The notes: generated by a model not told the origin, from the letters alone. DNA of 11,182 nt from an uncultured Christensenellaceae bacterium (GCA_902475645.1 CABSAH010000042.1:1-11182), one strand, 5' to 3'; shown: positions 1 through 6,913, counted from the first letter of the stretch. Numbers and translations: made by a program.

Positions 1-110
1 GCTCCCTCTTAGAGGGAGCTGGAAATTCGCTGCAAGCGAATTTTCTGAGGGAGTCCTTTTACTGAGGGGTTGACGATACCAAGCAAAGCCACGGTTTAAC
101 CCCTCCGTCA
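1..110. repeat. Hairpin-rich intergenic repeat element, left end cut off
   Basis: Non-coding stretch built of nested inverted repeats. GCTCCCTC (1-8) pairs with GAGGGAGC (12-19) around a TTA loop. AAATTCGCT (23-31) pairs perfectly with AGCGAATTT (35-43). GAGGGGTT (64-71) pairs with AACCCCTC (98-105). A GAGGGAG word recurs at 47-53 and CTGAGGGG at 62-69. The style (CTCCCTC...GAGGGAGCTG...CTGAGGGAG) resembles short mobile or REP/MITE-like repeats scattered between genes in many gut Clostridia; that family link is from memory, not from a search. It lies directly after the stop of the minus-strand DUF4153-like gene, so the 64-105 inverted repeat may also act as its transcript end. The left boundary is outside the window. 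Confidence 0.6.
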
Positions 111-121
111 GAGCCGGCTTT

Positions 122-1492
122 TCACTCCGCCGCGCCGTACACCTGCCCGCGCCAGCGTTCGCTTTTGGCTATTACGCCGTCAGCATCGCTTGAAAGCTCG
201 TGCGCAAGGTAGCGCGCGTCCTCGGCGCTCATATAGCTGCGCGCATCGGCTTTTTTCAGCACGCTTTGGGCTATCAGCGCATCTATGTTGATTAGGTTCA
301 GCGCCGCGTAAAGCACGGCAACGGTCAGCGCAAGCGCCTGTACCGCGCGCAGCTTTTTTGCATAAAGCCGCGCCGTGCATATTATAACCGCCGCCAGTAT
401 GCACGCCATGAACCATGCGGAAAGTATCCGCCTAAGCGTAAGGCCGTATGCGTCAATGTACATATACAGCCTGAACGCCGCGCACACAAGCAGCGCAAGC
501 GTTGAAAGCATAAGCCCCGCAAGAAAACGCCTAAGCGCATTGCTTTCCTCTGCGGCGGCGGAAAAGAGCGCGTATACGGCAATGTTTATTATGCTGACGG
601 CGCAAAGCTCGCCGAAGCCCTGTACGGCGTATTGCGAATACGTAAGCCCCGCGGGCAGACCCTTCAGCCCCGTTATGTATGCAAACTGGAACACGGCATA
701 CGCCGCATACAGCGCAAGCAGCATACCTACGGCTATATTCGCCGCCGCTGCGGGTATTATGCGCTGATATGGCCTTTGGGGCAGCGTTTTAGGCTCGTAT
801 GCCATATAGTATATGAATGAAAAGAACAGCGCCGCCGTTATCAGCGCGGTGATAATGCGCCATATTGCGGCGCCTATCTCCAGCCCCTCAAAAAAGCGGC
901 CTATGCTAAGCCGCATGGCGGCGTCCGCGCTTATAAGCAGCGCCGCGCACAGCACCGCAAGCGGTATTCCCATCAAAAGCCCTATCCGCACCGCCGTGCT
1001 GCCCTTATCATTGGCCCTGCCGCGGCCGAACGCGCTGCCTATCGCCCCGAAAAAGCGCCCAATGCATACAAACGGCGCAACGAACCACCCCTTGAAATAC
1101 GCCAATATCAGCCCGTCCTGCCTTTCTTTCGGCACGGTGAAGCAAACCGTTACGGCGTGCAGCATAAGCAGCATTGAAAGCGCGATAAAGTTGATAAGCG
1201 TAAGCCCTTCCTGCTTATAAACAAGCGACCTTAGCACCAATATCGCTGCCGCCGCAAGCAATGCATAGCCCACGGCGTTCTTTTTTGCCCTGTCCCACGC
1301 GGCAAAGTAAAAGCCGGCAAGATATATAAGCCAGAAGCCGCCGTATATGAGCATTGCGGCGCTTATGTCCCATTCATCGCCGAATACATGCCTGCCGCAT
1401 ACGCCCCATGCGAACGCCGCGCCCGCGGCAAGTGTAAAAAGTATCAGTATGCGCTGCTTGGGCGTATATTCACGCGCGTTATTATTCTCCAT
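122..1492 (-). CDS. DUF4153/DUF4173-like polytopic membrane protein
   Basis: A 456-residue integral membrane protein with about 11-12 hydrophobic segments spread from residue 15 to about 415, then a short soluble tail with the pattern DARYLAHELSSDADGV. The central YSQYAVQGFGELCAVSIINI stretch and the tail match what I know of the DUF4153/DUF4173 families, whose function is unknown. I start it at MENNN (1492), not at the ATG 15 nt upstream: a GGAGG lies six bases before the 1492 ATG and overlaps the upstream codons. The start overlaps the XRE stop by 11 bp, so the two are probably translationally coupled. It is the last gene of a DUF2975-XRE-DUF4153 operon and is plausibly co-expressed with, or sensed through, the regulator. 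No catalytic motif is visible. Confidence 0.75.
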   Translation of the reverse strand: MENNNAREYTPKQRILILFTLAAGAAFAWGVCGRHVFGDEWDISAAMLIYGGFWLIYLAGFYFAAWDRAKKNAVGYALLAAAAILVLRSLVYKQEGLTLINFIALSMLLMLHAVTVCFTVPKERQDGLILAYFKGWFVAPFVCIGRFFGAIGSAFGRGRANDKGSTAVRIGLLMGIPLAVLCAALLISADAAMRLSIGRFFEGLEIGAAIWRIITALITAALFFSFIYYMAYEPKTLPQRPYQRIIPAAAANIAVGMLLALYAAYAVFQFAYITGLKGLPAGLTYSQYAVQGFGELCAVSIINIAVYALFSAAAEESNALRRFLAGLMLSTLALLVCAAFRLYMYIDAYGLTLRRILSAWFMACILAAVIICTARLYAKKLRAVQALALTVAVLYAALNLINIDALIAQSVLKKADARSYMSAEDARYLAHELSSDADGVIAKSERWRGQVYGAAE

Positions 1493-1697
1493 TCTTATCC
1501 TCCACATATTCCAATATGTCGCCCGGCGTGCAGTTCAGCTTTTTGCATATGGCGTCCAGCGTGGCAAAGCGTATGGCCTTGCCCTTGTTGGTTTTAAGTA
1601 TGCTCAGGTTGGCCTGCGTGATGCCTATGGCCTCCGCCAGCTCCCCGCTCGATACGCCGCGGCGCGCCAGCATAATGTCTATATTTACCCTTATCAT
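1482..1697 (-). CDS. YozG-like XRE (Cro/C1) family transcriptional regulator
   Basis: A 71-residue single-domain DNA-binding protein. A helix-turn-helix spans roughly residues 17-36 (SSGELAEAIGITQANLSILK), followed by the typical third-to-fifth helix region (RFATLDAICKKLNCTPGDILEY). The CxPGDILEY ending is common in the short YozG-like XRE group, which has no ligand or dimerisation domain beyond the HTH core. The start at 1697 is chosen because GGAGGG lies about five bases upstream; the frame stays open a little further but that part lies in the DUF2975 coding end. It sits 13 nt downstream of the DUF2975 gene and overlaps the DUF4153-like gene. DUF2975 genes are very often paired with such a regulator, which suggests it controls its own operon. 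Confidence 0.9.
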   Translation of the reverse strand: MIRVNIDIMLARRGVSSGELAEAIGITQANLSILKTNKGKAIRFATLDAICKKLNCTPGDILEYVEDKNGE

Positions 1698-1710
1698 GCT
1701 TCCCTCCGCG

Positions 1711-2163
1711 TTAAATGGTAAGCTCGTTTTCGCGCTTGTACTCAACGGCTTTTTTGAATACTATGCCGAGCGTAAGCGCGAAAAGCCCGCTTAATATCAT
1801 CACCAGCGCGCACACGACCGTCATAACGGTGAACATGAAAAAGCATTTTACAAGGAATACTATTCCCGCCGCCTCCGCCGCAATGCCCATGCGCATGAAC
1901 GCCGCCGCGTTGCGCTCCACAAACGGGTCGCTGTCCACCGTTTTCAGCACCGCCGCAAGCTCCGTCAATATCCATAGCGCAATAGCGCCGCATACAAGCA
2001 GCATTGCGTAGAACAGCACCGTGCTTCCCGCCGCGCCGTATTCGTTTTCCATAAAGGCGCGCACGTCTGCGGATACGAACAGCGCCGCCATCAGCGCCGC
2101 AATAAGCACCATAAGCGCATACAAGAGCACGCGCGTTATTTTTGAAAGCGATTTTAGCGTCAT
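1711..2163 (-). CDS. DUF2975 family membrane protein
   Basis: A 150-residue protein with four predicted membrane helices (about residues 10-32, 46-70, 93-115 and 118-137) and a short charged cytoplasmic tail, EYKRENELTI. The DPFVERNAAAFMRMGIAA segment between helices two and three and the FKKAVEYKRENELTI end are hallmarks of DUF2975 as I know it. No biochemical role is established. It is the first gene of the operon, with GGAGG eight bases before its ATG, and is followed after 13 nt by the XRE regulator. The usual DUF2975-XRE partnership suggests a membrane protein acting together with a small DNA-binding protein, but whether it senses anything is inference. Confidence 0.88.
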   Translation of the reverse strand: MTLKSLSKITRVLLYALMVLIAALMAALFVSADVRAFMENEYGAAGSTVLFYAMLLVCGAIALWILTELAAVLKTVDSDPFVERNAAAFMRMGIAAEAAGIVFLVKCFFMFTVMTVVCALVMILSGLFALTLGIVFKKAVEYKRENELTI

Positions 2164-2197
2164 TTTTTATACCTCCGCGTTCTGCGTTTTCATAGCT

Positions 2198-2226
2198 ATG
2201 ATAACATGGCGTTTATCGAAATACAA
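2198..2226 (-). promoter_or_regulatory. Putative sigma-A promoter of the DUF2975-XRE-DUF4153 operon
   Basis: On the minus strand TTGTAT (2226-2221) is followed after 17 bp by TATCAT (2203-2198), each close to the vegetative consensus. The inferred start site is about 30 nt before the DUF2975 ATG. A perfect palindrome CATAGCTATG (2191-2200) overlaps the -10 box, and a TTTATCG box lies in the spacer. Confidence 0.55.
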
Positions 2227-2251
2227 CAAGTTTTTATCGTTTTACGATAAA
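2212..2251. promoter_or_regulatory. TTTATCG box array, possible XRE operator
   Basis: Three copies of one heptamer: TTTATCG at 2212-2218, TTTATCG at 2233-2239 (21 bp downstream, two helical turns) and its complement CGATAAA at 2245-2251. The last two form an inverted repeat with a 5-bp spacer. The first box lies between the -35 and -10 of the minus-strand promoter and the pair lies just upstream of the -35. This fits binding of a small dimeric HTH protein such as the XRE product of the same operon. The binding protein is inferred. Confidence 0.45.
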
Positions 2252-2301
2252 TTCATAAAATCGTAATAAAATGTTGTCACCATCATTTCACCTAAAGTGC
2301 A

Positions 2302-2330
2302 TTCATAGACCCCTTAATAAGTGTTATAAT
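2302..2330 (+). promoter_or_regulatory. Putative promoter of the yugP-like gene, extended -10
   Basis: TTCATA (2302-2307), 17-bp spacer, then TATAAT (2325-2330) preceded by TG one base away, giving an extended -10 (TGTTATAAT). The inferred transcript starts about 25 nt before the ATG at 2361. Confidence 0.65.
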
Positions 2331-2360
2331 ATCAATATAATTAAAAGGAGAGGCAATGCT

Positions 2361-3068
2361 ATGTACGATTCATATTTTACCTACGCTGCGGAATCGCTGC
2401 TTTATATAGCGGTGCTTATTGTTGCCGTGATAGGCATGATAGCTTCGCTTAAGGTGCAGAGCACGTTCAAAAAATATTCCACCATGCCCGCGCGCTGCGG
2501 CTTGAGGGCAAACGATGTTGCGCGCAGGCTGCTCTATGCGGGCGGAAGCACGGCAACGCTCTCGCCCGTGTCCGGCTCGCTTACGGATCATTACGACCCC
2601 ACAAAAAACGCCGTGGGGCTTAGCGAAAGCGTATACAACAGCGCCTCCGTTGCGGCGCTGGCGGTTGCGGCGCATGAGGTGGGCCACGTTATGCAGCATC
2701 AGGACGATTATACCCCAATAAGGATAAGAAACACCCTGCTGCCCATAGCGCGCCTCGGCTCAGCCGTTGGGCCGTGGCTTGTTATAATAGGCATAATGAT
2801 AGGCGCGTTCAATTTGGCAAGCATAGGCGCGTGGCTGTATTTCGGCATATTGGCGTTCCAGCTTGTAACGCTGCCGGTTGAGTTCAATGCATCCCGCCGT
2901 GGGCTGAAGATGCTTACCGATGGCGGCTACATAGCCTACGGCAGCGAGGAGCAGGCCGCAAAGCAGGTGCTTCGCGCCGCCGCAATGACCTATGTTGTTG
3001 CCGCGCTGAGCACATTCCTTACCTTCCTAAGGTTGTTCCTTATGGCCAACCGGAACAGAAGGCGCTGA
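2361..3068 (+). CDS. YugP-family membrane zinc metallopeptidase (Zn_peptidase_2)
   Basis: A 235-residue membrane-bound metallopeptidase of the YugP type (Pfam Zn_peptidase_2); Bacillus YugP is of similar length. An N-terminal membrane helix (about residues 12-30) precedes a soluble part with the zinc-binding HEVGH (105-109); His105 and His109 are the expected ligands, Glu106 the catalytic base, and Glu174 in LPVEFNASRRG the likely third ligand. Two further hydrophobic spans (about 135-170) and a C-terminal one (about 207-228) end in the basic tail RNRRR. The start at 2361 is set by AAGGAGAGG seven bases upstream; in-frame upstream codons from 2271 run through the promoter and are rejected. 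It is a single-gene unit converging on radA. Substrates of this family are unknown, although the fold implies membrane-associated proteolysis. Confidence 0.92.
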   Translation: MYDSYFTYAAESLLYIAVLIVAVIGMIASLKVQSTFKKYSTMPARCGLRANDVARRLLYAGGSTATLSPVSGSLTDHYDPTKNAVGLSESVYNSASVAALAVAAHEVGHVMQHQDDYTPIRIRNTLLPIARLGSAVGPWLVIIGIMIGAFNLASIGAWLYFGILAFQLVTLPVEFNASRRGLKMLTDGGYIAYGSEEQAAKQVLRAAAMTYVVAALSTFLTFLRLFLMANRNRRR

Positions 3069-3087
3069 AGCGGGGGCTAAATACATC

Positions 3088-3113
3088 AAGGGGACGGTCA
3101 TTGCCGTCCCCTG
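3088..3113. terminator. Hairpin between convergent yugP-like gene and radA
   Basis: GGGGACGG (3090-3097) pairs perfectly with CCGTCCCC (3104-3111) around a six-base loop, with one extra A-T pair outside. It lies about 20 bp after the yugP-like stop. No T-run follows at once; two TTTTTT runs come only at 3127 and 3135. It is therefore a stable transcript-end hairpin, possibly shared by both converging genes, but not a textbook intrinsic terminator. A second, weaker hairpin with GGGC/GCCC arms (3186-3199) and TTTT on the minus strand lies just beyond the radA stop. Confidence 0.45.
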
Positions 3114-3207
3114 TGCTTTACCTGCGTTTTTTCGTTTTTTGTCCAAAGCGGATTTAATATTTGCGGCGCAATATGCCGCGCAAAAGGGCTTTTCCGCCCG
3201 GTATGCG

Positions 3208-4557
3208 CTACTTCAAAGAGCTTGCGGACGTAAGCACCTTTACGGCCTCTGCAAGCGTGCCTACGCGGATAAGCTCAATGCCGCCCGGAGCCTTAAACGC
3301 GGCGTTGCGGGGGATAATAAGCCGCTCGTAGCCAAGGCGGGCGCACTCGGCGGCGCGTTTTTCCATGCGGCTTGCGCCGCGAACCTCGCCCGTTAGCGAT
3401 ATTTCGCCAAGGCAAACCGTGCTTTTGGGCATGGGCGCATCGATTAGCGCGCTTGCTATGCATAGGGCGACCGCCAAATCGCAGCAGCGCTCCTCAAGCC
3501 GCATACCGCCAACAACGTTTATATACACATCCTTGTCCGCAAGGGAAAGATACGCCTTTTTTTCAAGCACCGCAAGCAGCAGTATAAGCCTGTTCAGCTC
3601 AAAGCCGGCGCTCATGCGGCGCGGGTTTGAAAAGGGCGTAGCGGATATCAGCGACTGCACCTCAACAAGCATTGGGCGCGTGCCCTCAAGCGCGCATGTT
3701 ACCGCGCAGCCGGGCGCATCGGTGCCCGTAAGGAACATGCCCGACGGGTCGGGTATTTCCTCCATGCCGCGTTCGCCCATTTCAAATACGCCGATTTCGT
3801 TCGTGGAGCCGTATCGGTTTTTAACGCTCCTTAAAATGCGGAAGGCGTCGTGCCTGTCCCCCTCAAACGAAAGCACCGTGTCAACCATATGCTCCAGCAC
3901 CCTCGGCCCCGCTATCGCGCCCTCCTTCGTAACGTGGCCCACTATGAAAACGGCCGTGCCCGTGGTTTTTGCAACGCGGGTCAAAAAGGAGGTTGCCTCG
4001 CGCACCTGGCTTACGCTGCCCGGGGCGGAGGATATATCGGGGCAATACATTGTCTGTATGGAGTCTATTATTAAAAACGCGGGCTTTATGCGGTCTATTT
4101 CGGCTTCGATTACGGTTATGTCCGTTTCCGCAAGCAGGAGCATATCCCCGTCCGCGCCAAGGCGCTGAGCGCGCAATTTTAGCTGCGCGGCGGATTCCTC
4201 GCCCGTAACGTACAATACGCTGACCTGATTTGTAAGCGCGCCCGCCATCTGCATAAGCAGCGTTGATTTGCCTATGCCCGGGTCGCCGCCCAGCAGCACC
4301 GCGCTGCCGCCCACTATGCCGCCGCCAAGCACCCTGTCAAGCTCGCCTATTCCGCTGGGTATGCGCCTTGCGGCATCCGGCTCAACATAGCGCAGCGGCA
4401 GTGCCCGTTGGGAGGACAGGCTCTTTTTAAGCTGCTGCACGGGGGCGGCTTCAACGAATGTGTTCCAGCTTTCGCAGCTTGGGCAGCGCCCCAACCATTT
4501 GCTGCTTTCGTAGCCGCATTCGCCGCATACGAACACGGTTTTTGTCCCTTTAGCCAT
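3208..4557 (-). CDS. radA: DNA repair protein RadA (Sms), branch-migration ATPase
   Basis: A 449-residue protein of normal RadA length, a RecA-like ATPase that helps process recombination intermediates. Order of parts: C4 zinc finger with Cys11, Cys14, Cys25 and Cys28; RecA-type core with Walker A GDPGIGKST (91-99), Walker B FLIIDS (161-166) and the RadA signature KNRYG (246-250, usually KNRFG); then a Lon-protease-like C-terminal domain (from about residue 300) without the Lon catalytic serine, the equivalent stretch reading RLEERCCDLAVAL. The ATG shares one base with the stop of the upstream propeller gene (TAATG), so translation is probably coupled. It is not next to disA or clpC within this window, where radA often sits in Bacillota. 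Full length with all key motifs intact. Confidence 0.98.
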   Translation of the reverse strand: MAKGTKTVFVCGECGYESSKWLGRCPSCESWNTFVEAAPVQQLKKSLSSQRALPLRYVEPDAARRIPSGIGELDRVLGGGIVGGSAVLLGGDPGIGKSTLLMQMAGALTNQVSVLYVTGEESAAQLKLRAQRLGADGDMLLLAETDITVIEAEIDRIKPAFLIIDSIQTMYCPDISSAPGSVSQVREATSFLTRVAKTTGTAVFIVGHVTKEGAIAGPRVLEHMVDTVLSFEGDRHDAFRILRSVKNRYGSTNEIGVFEMGERGMEEIPDPSGMFLTGTDAPGCAVTCALEGTRPMLVEVQSLISATPFSNPRRMSAGFELNRLILLLAVLEKKAYLSLADKDVYINVVGGMRLEERCCDLAVALCIASALIDAPMPKSTVCLGEISLTGEVRGASRMEKRAAECARLGYERLIIPRNAAFKAPGGIELIRVGTLAEAVKVLTSASSLK

Positions 4558-5762
4558 TATCGGTCAGGCACCTCCGAATATTTCAATATGTCCCTTTCGC
4601 GGCTGGTAACGTCCATCCATATCACCTTGCCGTCGCTTACGCCCATGAACTGCGCCTTTTCGTATTCGCCGGAAAGCTTATAGGTTTTGCTGTTGTCAAA
4701 CCTGTAAAGATATATTGCTTCGTCCTTTGAATAGGCTATGAATTGCCTGCCCATGCCGAACTGCACCACGCCCTCGGCAACCGCGGCCGGCTCCGCTGCG
4801 CCCTGCGCCATGCAGTATAGCTTGGCCTGCGGCGAATGATGCGCATCGAGCCATGCGGTGTATTTTCCGTTTGAAACGGGGTCGTGCGCATATGTTTCGG
4901 CGTGTATGCTCTGTATGGAGGCGGAGCCTAAGCGCACGGAGTATATAACGCTCACGTCGTCCTCATCCGTTGAGCCGCTGCGCTCGGCATCGGCCCAAAC
5001 AAGCACGCCGTCCATAAGCGAAGGCAGGCTTTGGCCGTATGAGGTATTGCTGAACATATGCAGCGTGGTGGTTTCCATGCTTGTCAAATCGCAAAGGAAC
5101 AGCTTGTCCATGCGCGTGCCCGTGCGCTCCGTCCATGCAACGTAGTTTTGATAAAGCATAGGCTCGCATTGCCCGGTGTACACGGTTTTTATCGTGACGG
5201 GCTTCGGGCTTGATGCAGCCCTGTTCACGGCGCAAAGCTTGCCGCCGCCGTCGTAATTCGCGTCAAGATAAACTATCCAGTCGTCATTGAACTTGGGGAA
5301 CATGAAATGCGTGTTTTCAAGCGGCACGTTCAGCTTTTCGGCGCTGCGTGAGGCGGGGTCCCATAATAACAGGTCGCACATAATGGCCTTGCCGTCAATA
5401 AGCTTGCCGCCCGTAAGCATCAGCTTGCCACCGTAAAAATACGGGTCGCCAAACCATTTATAGTCCCTTATTTCGTCGAACACAACCTCCGTCTGCGCAC
5501 CCTCCGCATTAAAAAGCTCCATTGGGTTGGGCGTGGGGGTAGGGCGCGGGGTGGGGCTTGGTGAAGGCGTGGGCGCAAAGGGGGCGCGGTAGTCAATGCC
5601 TATAAGCGGCAGCAGCCGCGGCAGGCCAACGAATACTATCGCGGCAATTATGCCCACTATGCCTATTATCGTTGCACCAAACGAAAGTATCGGGCCCCAT
5701 ATGGTGGATTTAAGGCTGCGCCTGCGGCGTATGGGGCGCCGCCTTCTGTGATGTCGCTTCAT
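4557..5762 (-). CDS. Membrane-anchored extracellular beta-propeller protein, TolB-like
   Basis: A 401-residue protein of unknown function. Residues 1-19 are extremely basic (nine Arg, two Lys, two His), followed by one membrane helix (about 21-47), a Pro/Thr/Ser linker (61-80, PTPSPSPTPRPTPTPNP type) and a domain of about six to seven repeats with the pattern hydrophobic-V/A-W/Y-x-D...KLYxxD. The repeats suggest a TolB/WD-like beta-propeller outside the membrane (N-in, C-out). No enzymatic motif is visible. Start 5762 is preferred: GGTGA lies eight bases upstream and complements the 16S tail. An in-frame ATG at 5777 is possible, and the frame's GTG at 5810 lies upstream of the -10 box, so it cannot be used. 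Its TAA overlaps the radA ATG by one base, making it the first gene of a two-gene operon. Confidence 0.75.
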   Translation of the reverse strand: MKRHHRRRRPIRRRRSLKSTIWGPILSFGATIIGIVGIIAAIVFVGLPRLLPLIGIDYRAPFAPTPSPSPTPRPTPTPNPMELFNAEGAQTEVVFDEIRDYKWFGDPYFYGGKLMLTGGKLIDGKAIMCDLLLWDPASRSAEKLNVPLENTHFMFPKFNDDWIVYLDANYDGGGKLCAVNRAASSPKPVTIKTVYTGQCEPMLYQNYVAWTERTGTRMDKLFLCDLTSMETTTLHMFSNTSYGQSLPSLMDGVLVWADAERSGSTDEDDVSVIYSVRLGSASIQSIHAETYAHDPVSNGKYTAWLDAHHSPQAKLYCMAQGAAEPAAVAEGVVQFGMGRQFIAYSKDEAIYLYRFDNSKTYKLSGEYEKAQFMGVSDGKVIWMDVTSRERDILKYSEVPDR

Positions 5763-5778
5763 ATATATTGTCACCATC

Positions 5779-5815
5779 GTGTTATGCTGTATTTTATTAT
5801 AGTATAACACAGCAT
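5779..5815. promoter_or_regulatory. Two overlapping inverted repeats around the propeller-radA -10
   Basis: GTGTTAT (5779-5785) is complemented by ATAACAC (5804-5810), and ATGCTGT (5784-5790) by ACAGCAT (5809-5815). Both pairs have 18-bp spacers and their centres are 5 bp apart. Together they bracket the -10 region, the usual position of a repressor site. No cognate regulator can be named; LexA-type Bacillota boxes (GAAC...GTTC) are not seen here. Confidence 0.35.
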
Positions 5816-5829
5816 TCCCTTCGCCTCAA
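5801..5829 (-). promoter_or_regulatory. Putative promoter of the propeller-radA operon
   Basis: On the minus strand TTGAGG (5829-5824), 17 bp, TATACT (5806-5801). A TATAAT (5801-5796) overlaps it by one base but has a poor -35. Either gives a leader of about 30 nt before the 5762 ATG. Confidence 0.6.
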
Positions 5830-5851
5830 TGCGCCAAAATGTAAACATTGG

Positions 5852-5880
5852 TTGTTAACGCGGCAAATAACGGTTATAAT
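5852..5880 (+). promoter_or_regulatory. Putative promoter of the glycosyltransferase gene
   Basis: TTGTTA (5852-5857), 17-bp spacer, TATAAT (5875-5880). The inferred start site is about 30 nt before the ATG at 5917. A short palindrome AATGT-AA-ACATT (5838-5849) lies just upstream of the -35. Confidence 0.65.
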
Positions 5881-5916
5881 AGCCTTACCAAATGAAAAAG
5901 GCAGGGGCTTTGACGG

Positions 5917-6849
5917 ATGAACAAATTGCTTTCGCTAATCGTTCCGGTATTCAATGAAGAAGAGGTGCTTCCCGCGTCATACGAACGCATGAGCGCGGCA
6001 ATGCGGGCGCTTGAAGGCTACGATTATGAAATAATATATGTAAACGACGGCAGCAGCGACGGCACGATGAAGCAGCTTCGCGCCATAGCAGGGGAGCATG
6101 ACGAGGTGCGCGTAATAAGCTTTTCGCGCAATTTCGGGCATCAGCTTGCCGTTACCGCCGGAATGGACAATGCGCGCGGCGATGCGCTTATAATAATAGA
6201 CGCGGACCTTCAGGACCCGCCGGAGGTTATTGCGGAGCTTGTTAGGGCATGGGAAAACGGCGCCGATATAGCATACGGCAAGCGGCTTAAAAGGGAAGGC
6301 GAAACCGCGTTCAAAAAATTCACGGCGTTTTGCTATTACCGCCTGCTTAACGCCATGAGCGCGTATCCCATACCGCTGGATACGGGGGATTTTCGCCTGC
6401 TGGATAAAAGAGTTGCGGACGTGTTCCTTAAAATGCGGGAGCATAACCGCTTCCTGCGCGGCATGAGCGGCTGGATGGGCTTTGAAGCGGTTCCCGTGGA
6501 ATACGTGCGGCACGAACGGCAGGCAGGCAAAACCAAATATACGCTTAAAAAAATGCTCCGCCTGGCGTTTGACGGCATACTCGGCTTTTCCTATAAGCCC
6601 ATGTCCCTTGCGCTGTATGCCGGGGCGGCGCTTGGGGTAATAGCCATGCTTGGGCTGATCGCGCTTATAATAACTGCGGCGGTAACGGGCTGCGCGCCGT
6701 GGCTTTGGGCCGTGGACGGGCTGGTGCTTATAAATGCGCTAACGCTCGTTGCAATAGGCGTGCAGGGCGCGTACCTTAACCGCATTTATGACGAGGTTCG
6801 CGGCCGCCCGCTTTACATAGCCGCGGAAACCATAAATATTGACCGCTGA
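5917..6849 (+). CDS. Family 2 glycosyltransferase, polyprenyl-phosphate sugar synthase type
   Basis: A 310-residue enzyme of the GtrB/CsbB/dolichol-phosphate-mannose-synthase-like group, which moves a sugar from a nucleotide donor to undecaprenyl phosphate on the inner membrane face. Visible parts: GT-A start SLIVPVFNEEE (6-16), VNDGSSDGT (42-50), SRNFGHQLAV (70-79), metal-binding DADLQDPPE (95-103), DTGDFRLLD (155-163), KTKYTLKKM (205-213), and two C-terminal membrane helices (about 229-255 and 263-287). Length and order are typical. The ATG at 5917 has only a modest AGGGG nine bases upstream. It is alone in its unit, with no GtrA-like flippase beside it, so the sugar and the final acceptor (lipoteichoic acid, teichoic acid or other glycan) cannot be told. 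Confidence 0.9.
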   Translation: MNKLLSLIVPVFNEEEVLPASYERMSAAMRALEGYDYEIIYVNDGSSDGTMKQLRAIAGEHDEVRVISFSRNFGHQLAVTAGMDNARGDALIIIDADLQDPPEVIAELVRAWENGADIAYGKRLKREGETAFKKFTAFCYYRLLNAMSAYPIPLDTGDFRLLDKRVADVFLKMREHNRFLRGMSGWMGFEAVPVEYVRHERQAGKTKYTLKKMLRLAFDGILGFSYKPMSLALYAGAALGVIAMLGLIALIITAAVTGCAPWLWAVDGLVLINALTLVAIGVQGAYLNRIYDEVRGRPLYIAAETINIDR

Positions 6850-6913
6850 AAAATGTGAACATATGACGATATAACATGAACTTATAGTGAATCTTGAATA
6901 TTCGTATGCTTTT

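Noticed and set aside
2271..2360. N-terminal extension of the YugP-like protein from the first in-frame ATG
   Set aside because: It would start upstream of the extended -10 box at 2325; the ATG at 2361 has the ribosome binding site and gives normal family length.
3090..3111. GGGGACGG...CCGTCCCC as the end of a mobile element
   Set aside because: Only one copy is present in the window and it lies exactly between convergent genes, where a transcript-end hairpin is expected.
3365..4168. 267-codon open frame on the plus strand
   Set aside because: It is wholly antisense to radA, whose motifs are intact; its composition is that of a complementary frame, and it has no recognisable domain or ribosome binding site.
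5763..5810. N-terminal extension of the propeller protein to a GTG at 5810
   Set aside because: The codon lies upstream of the -10 region of the operon promoter, so it would not be in the transcript.
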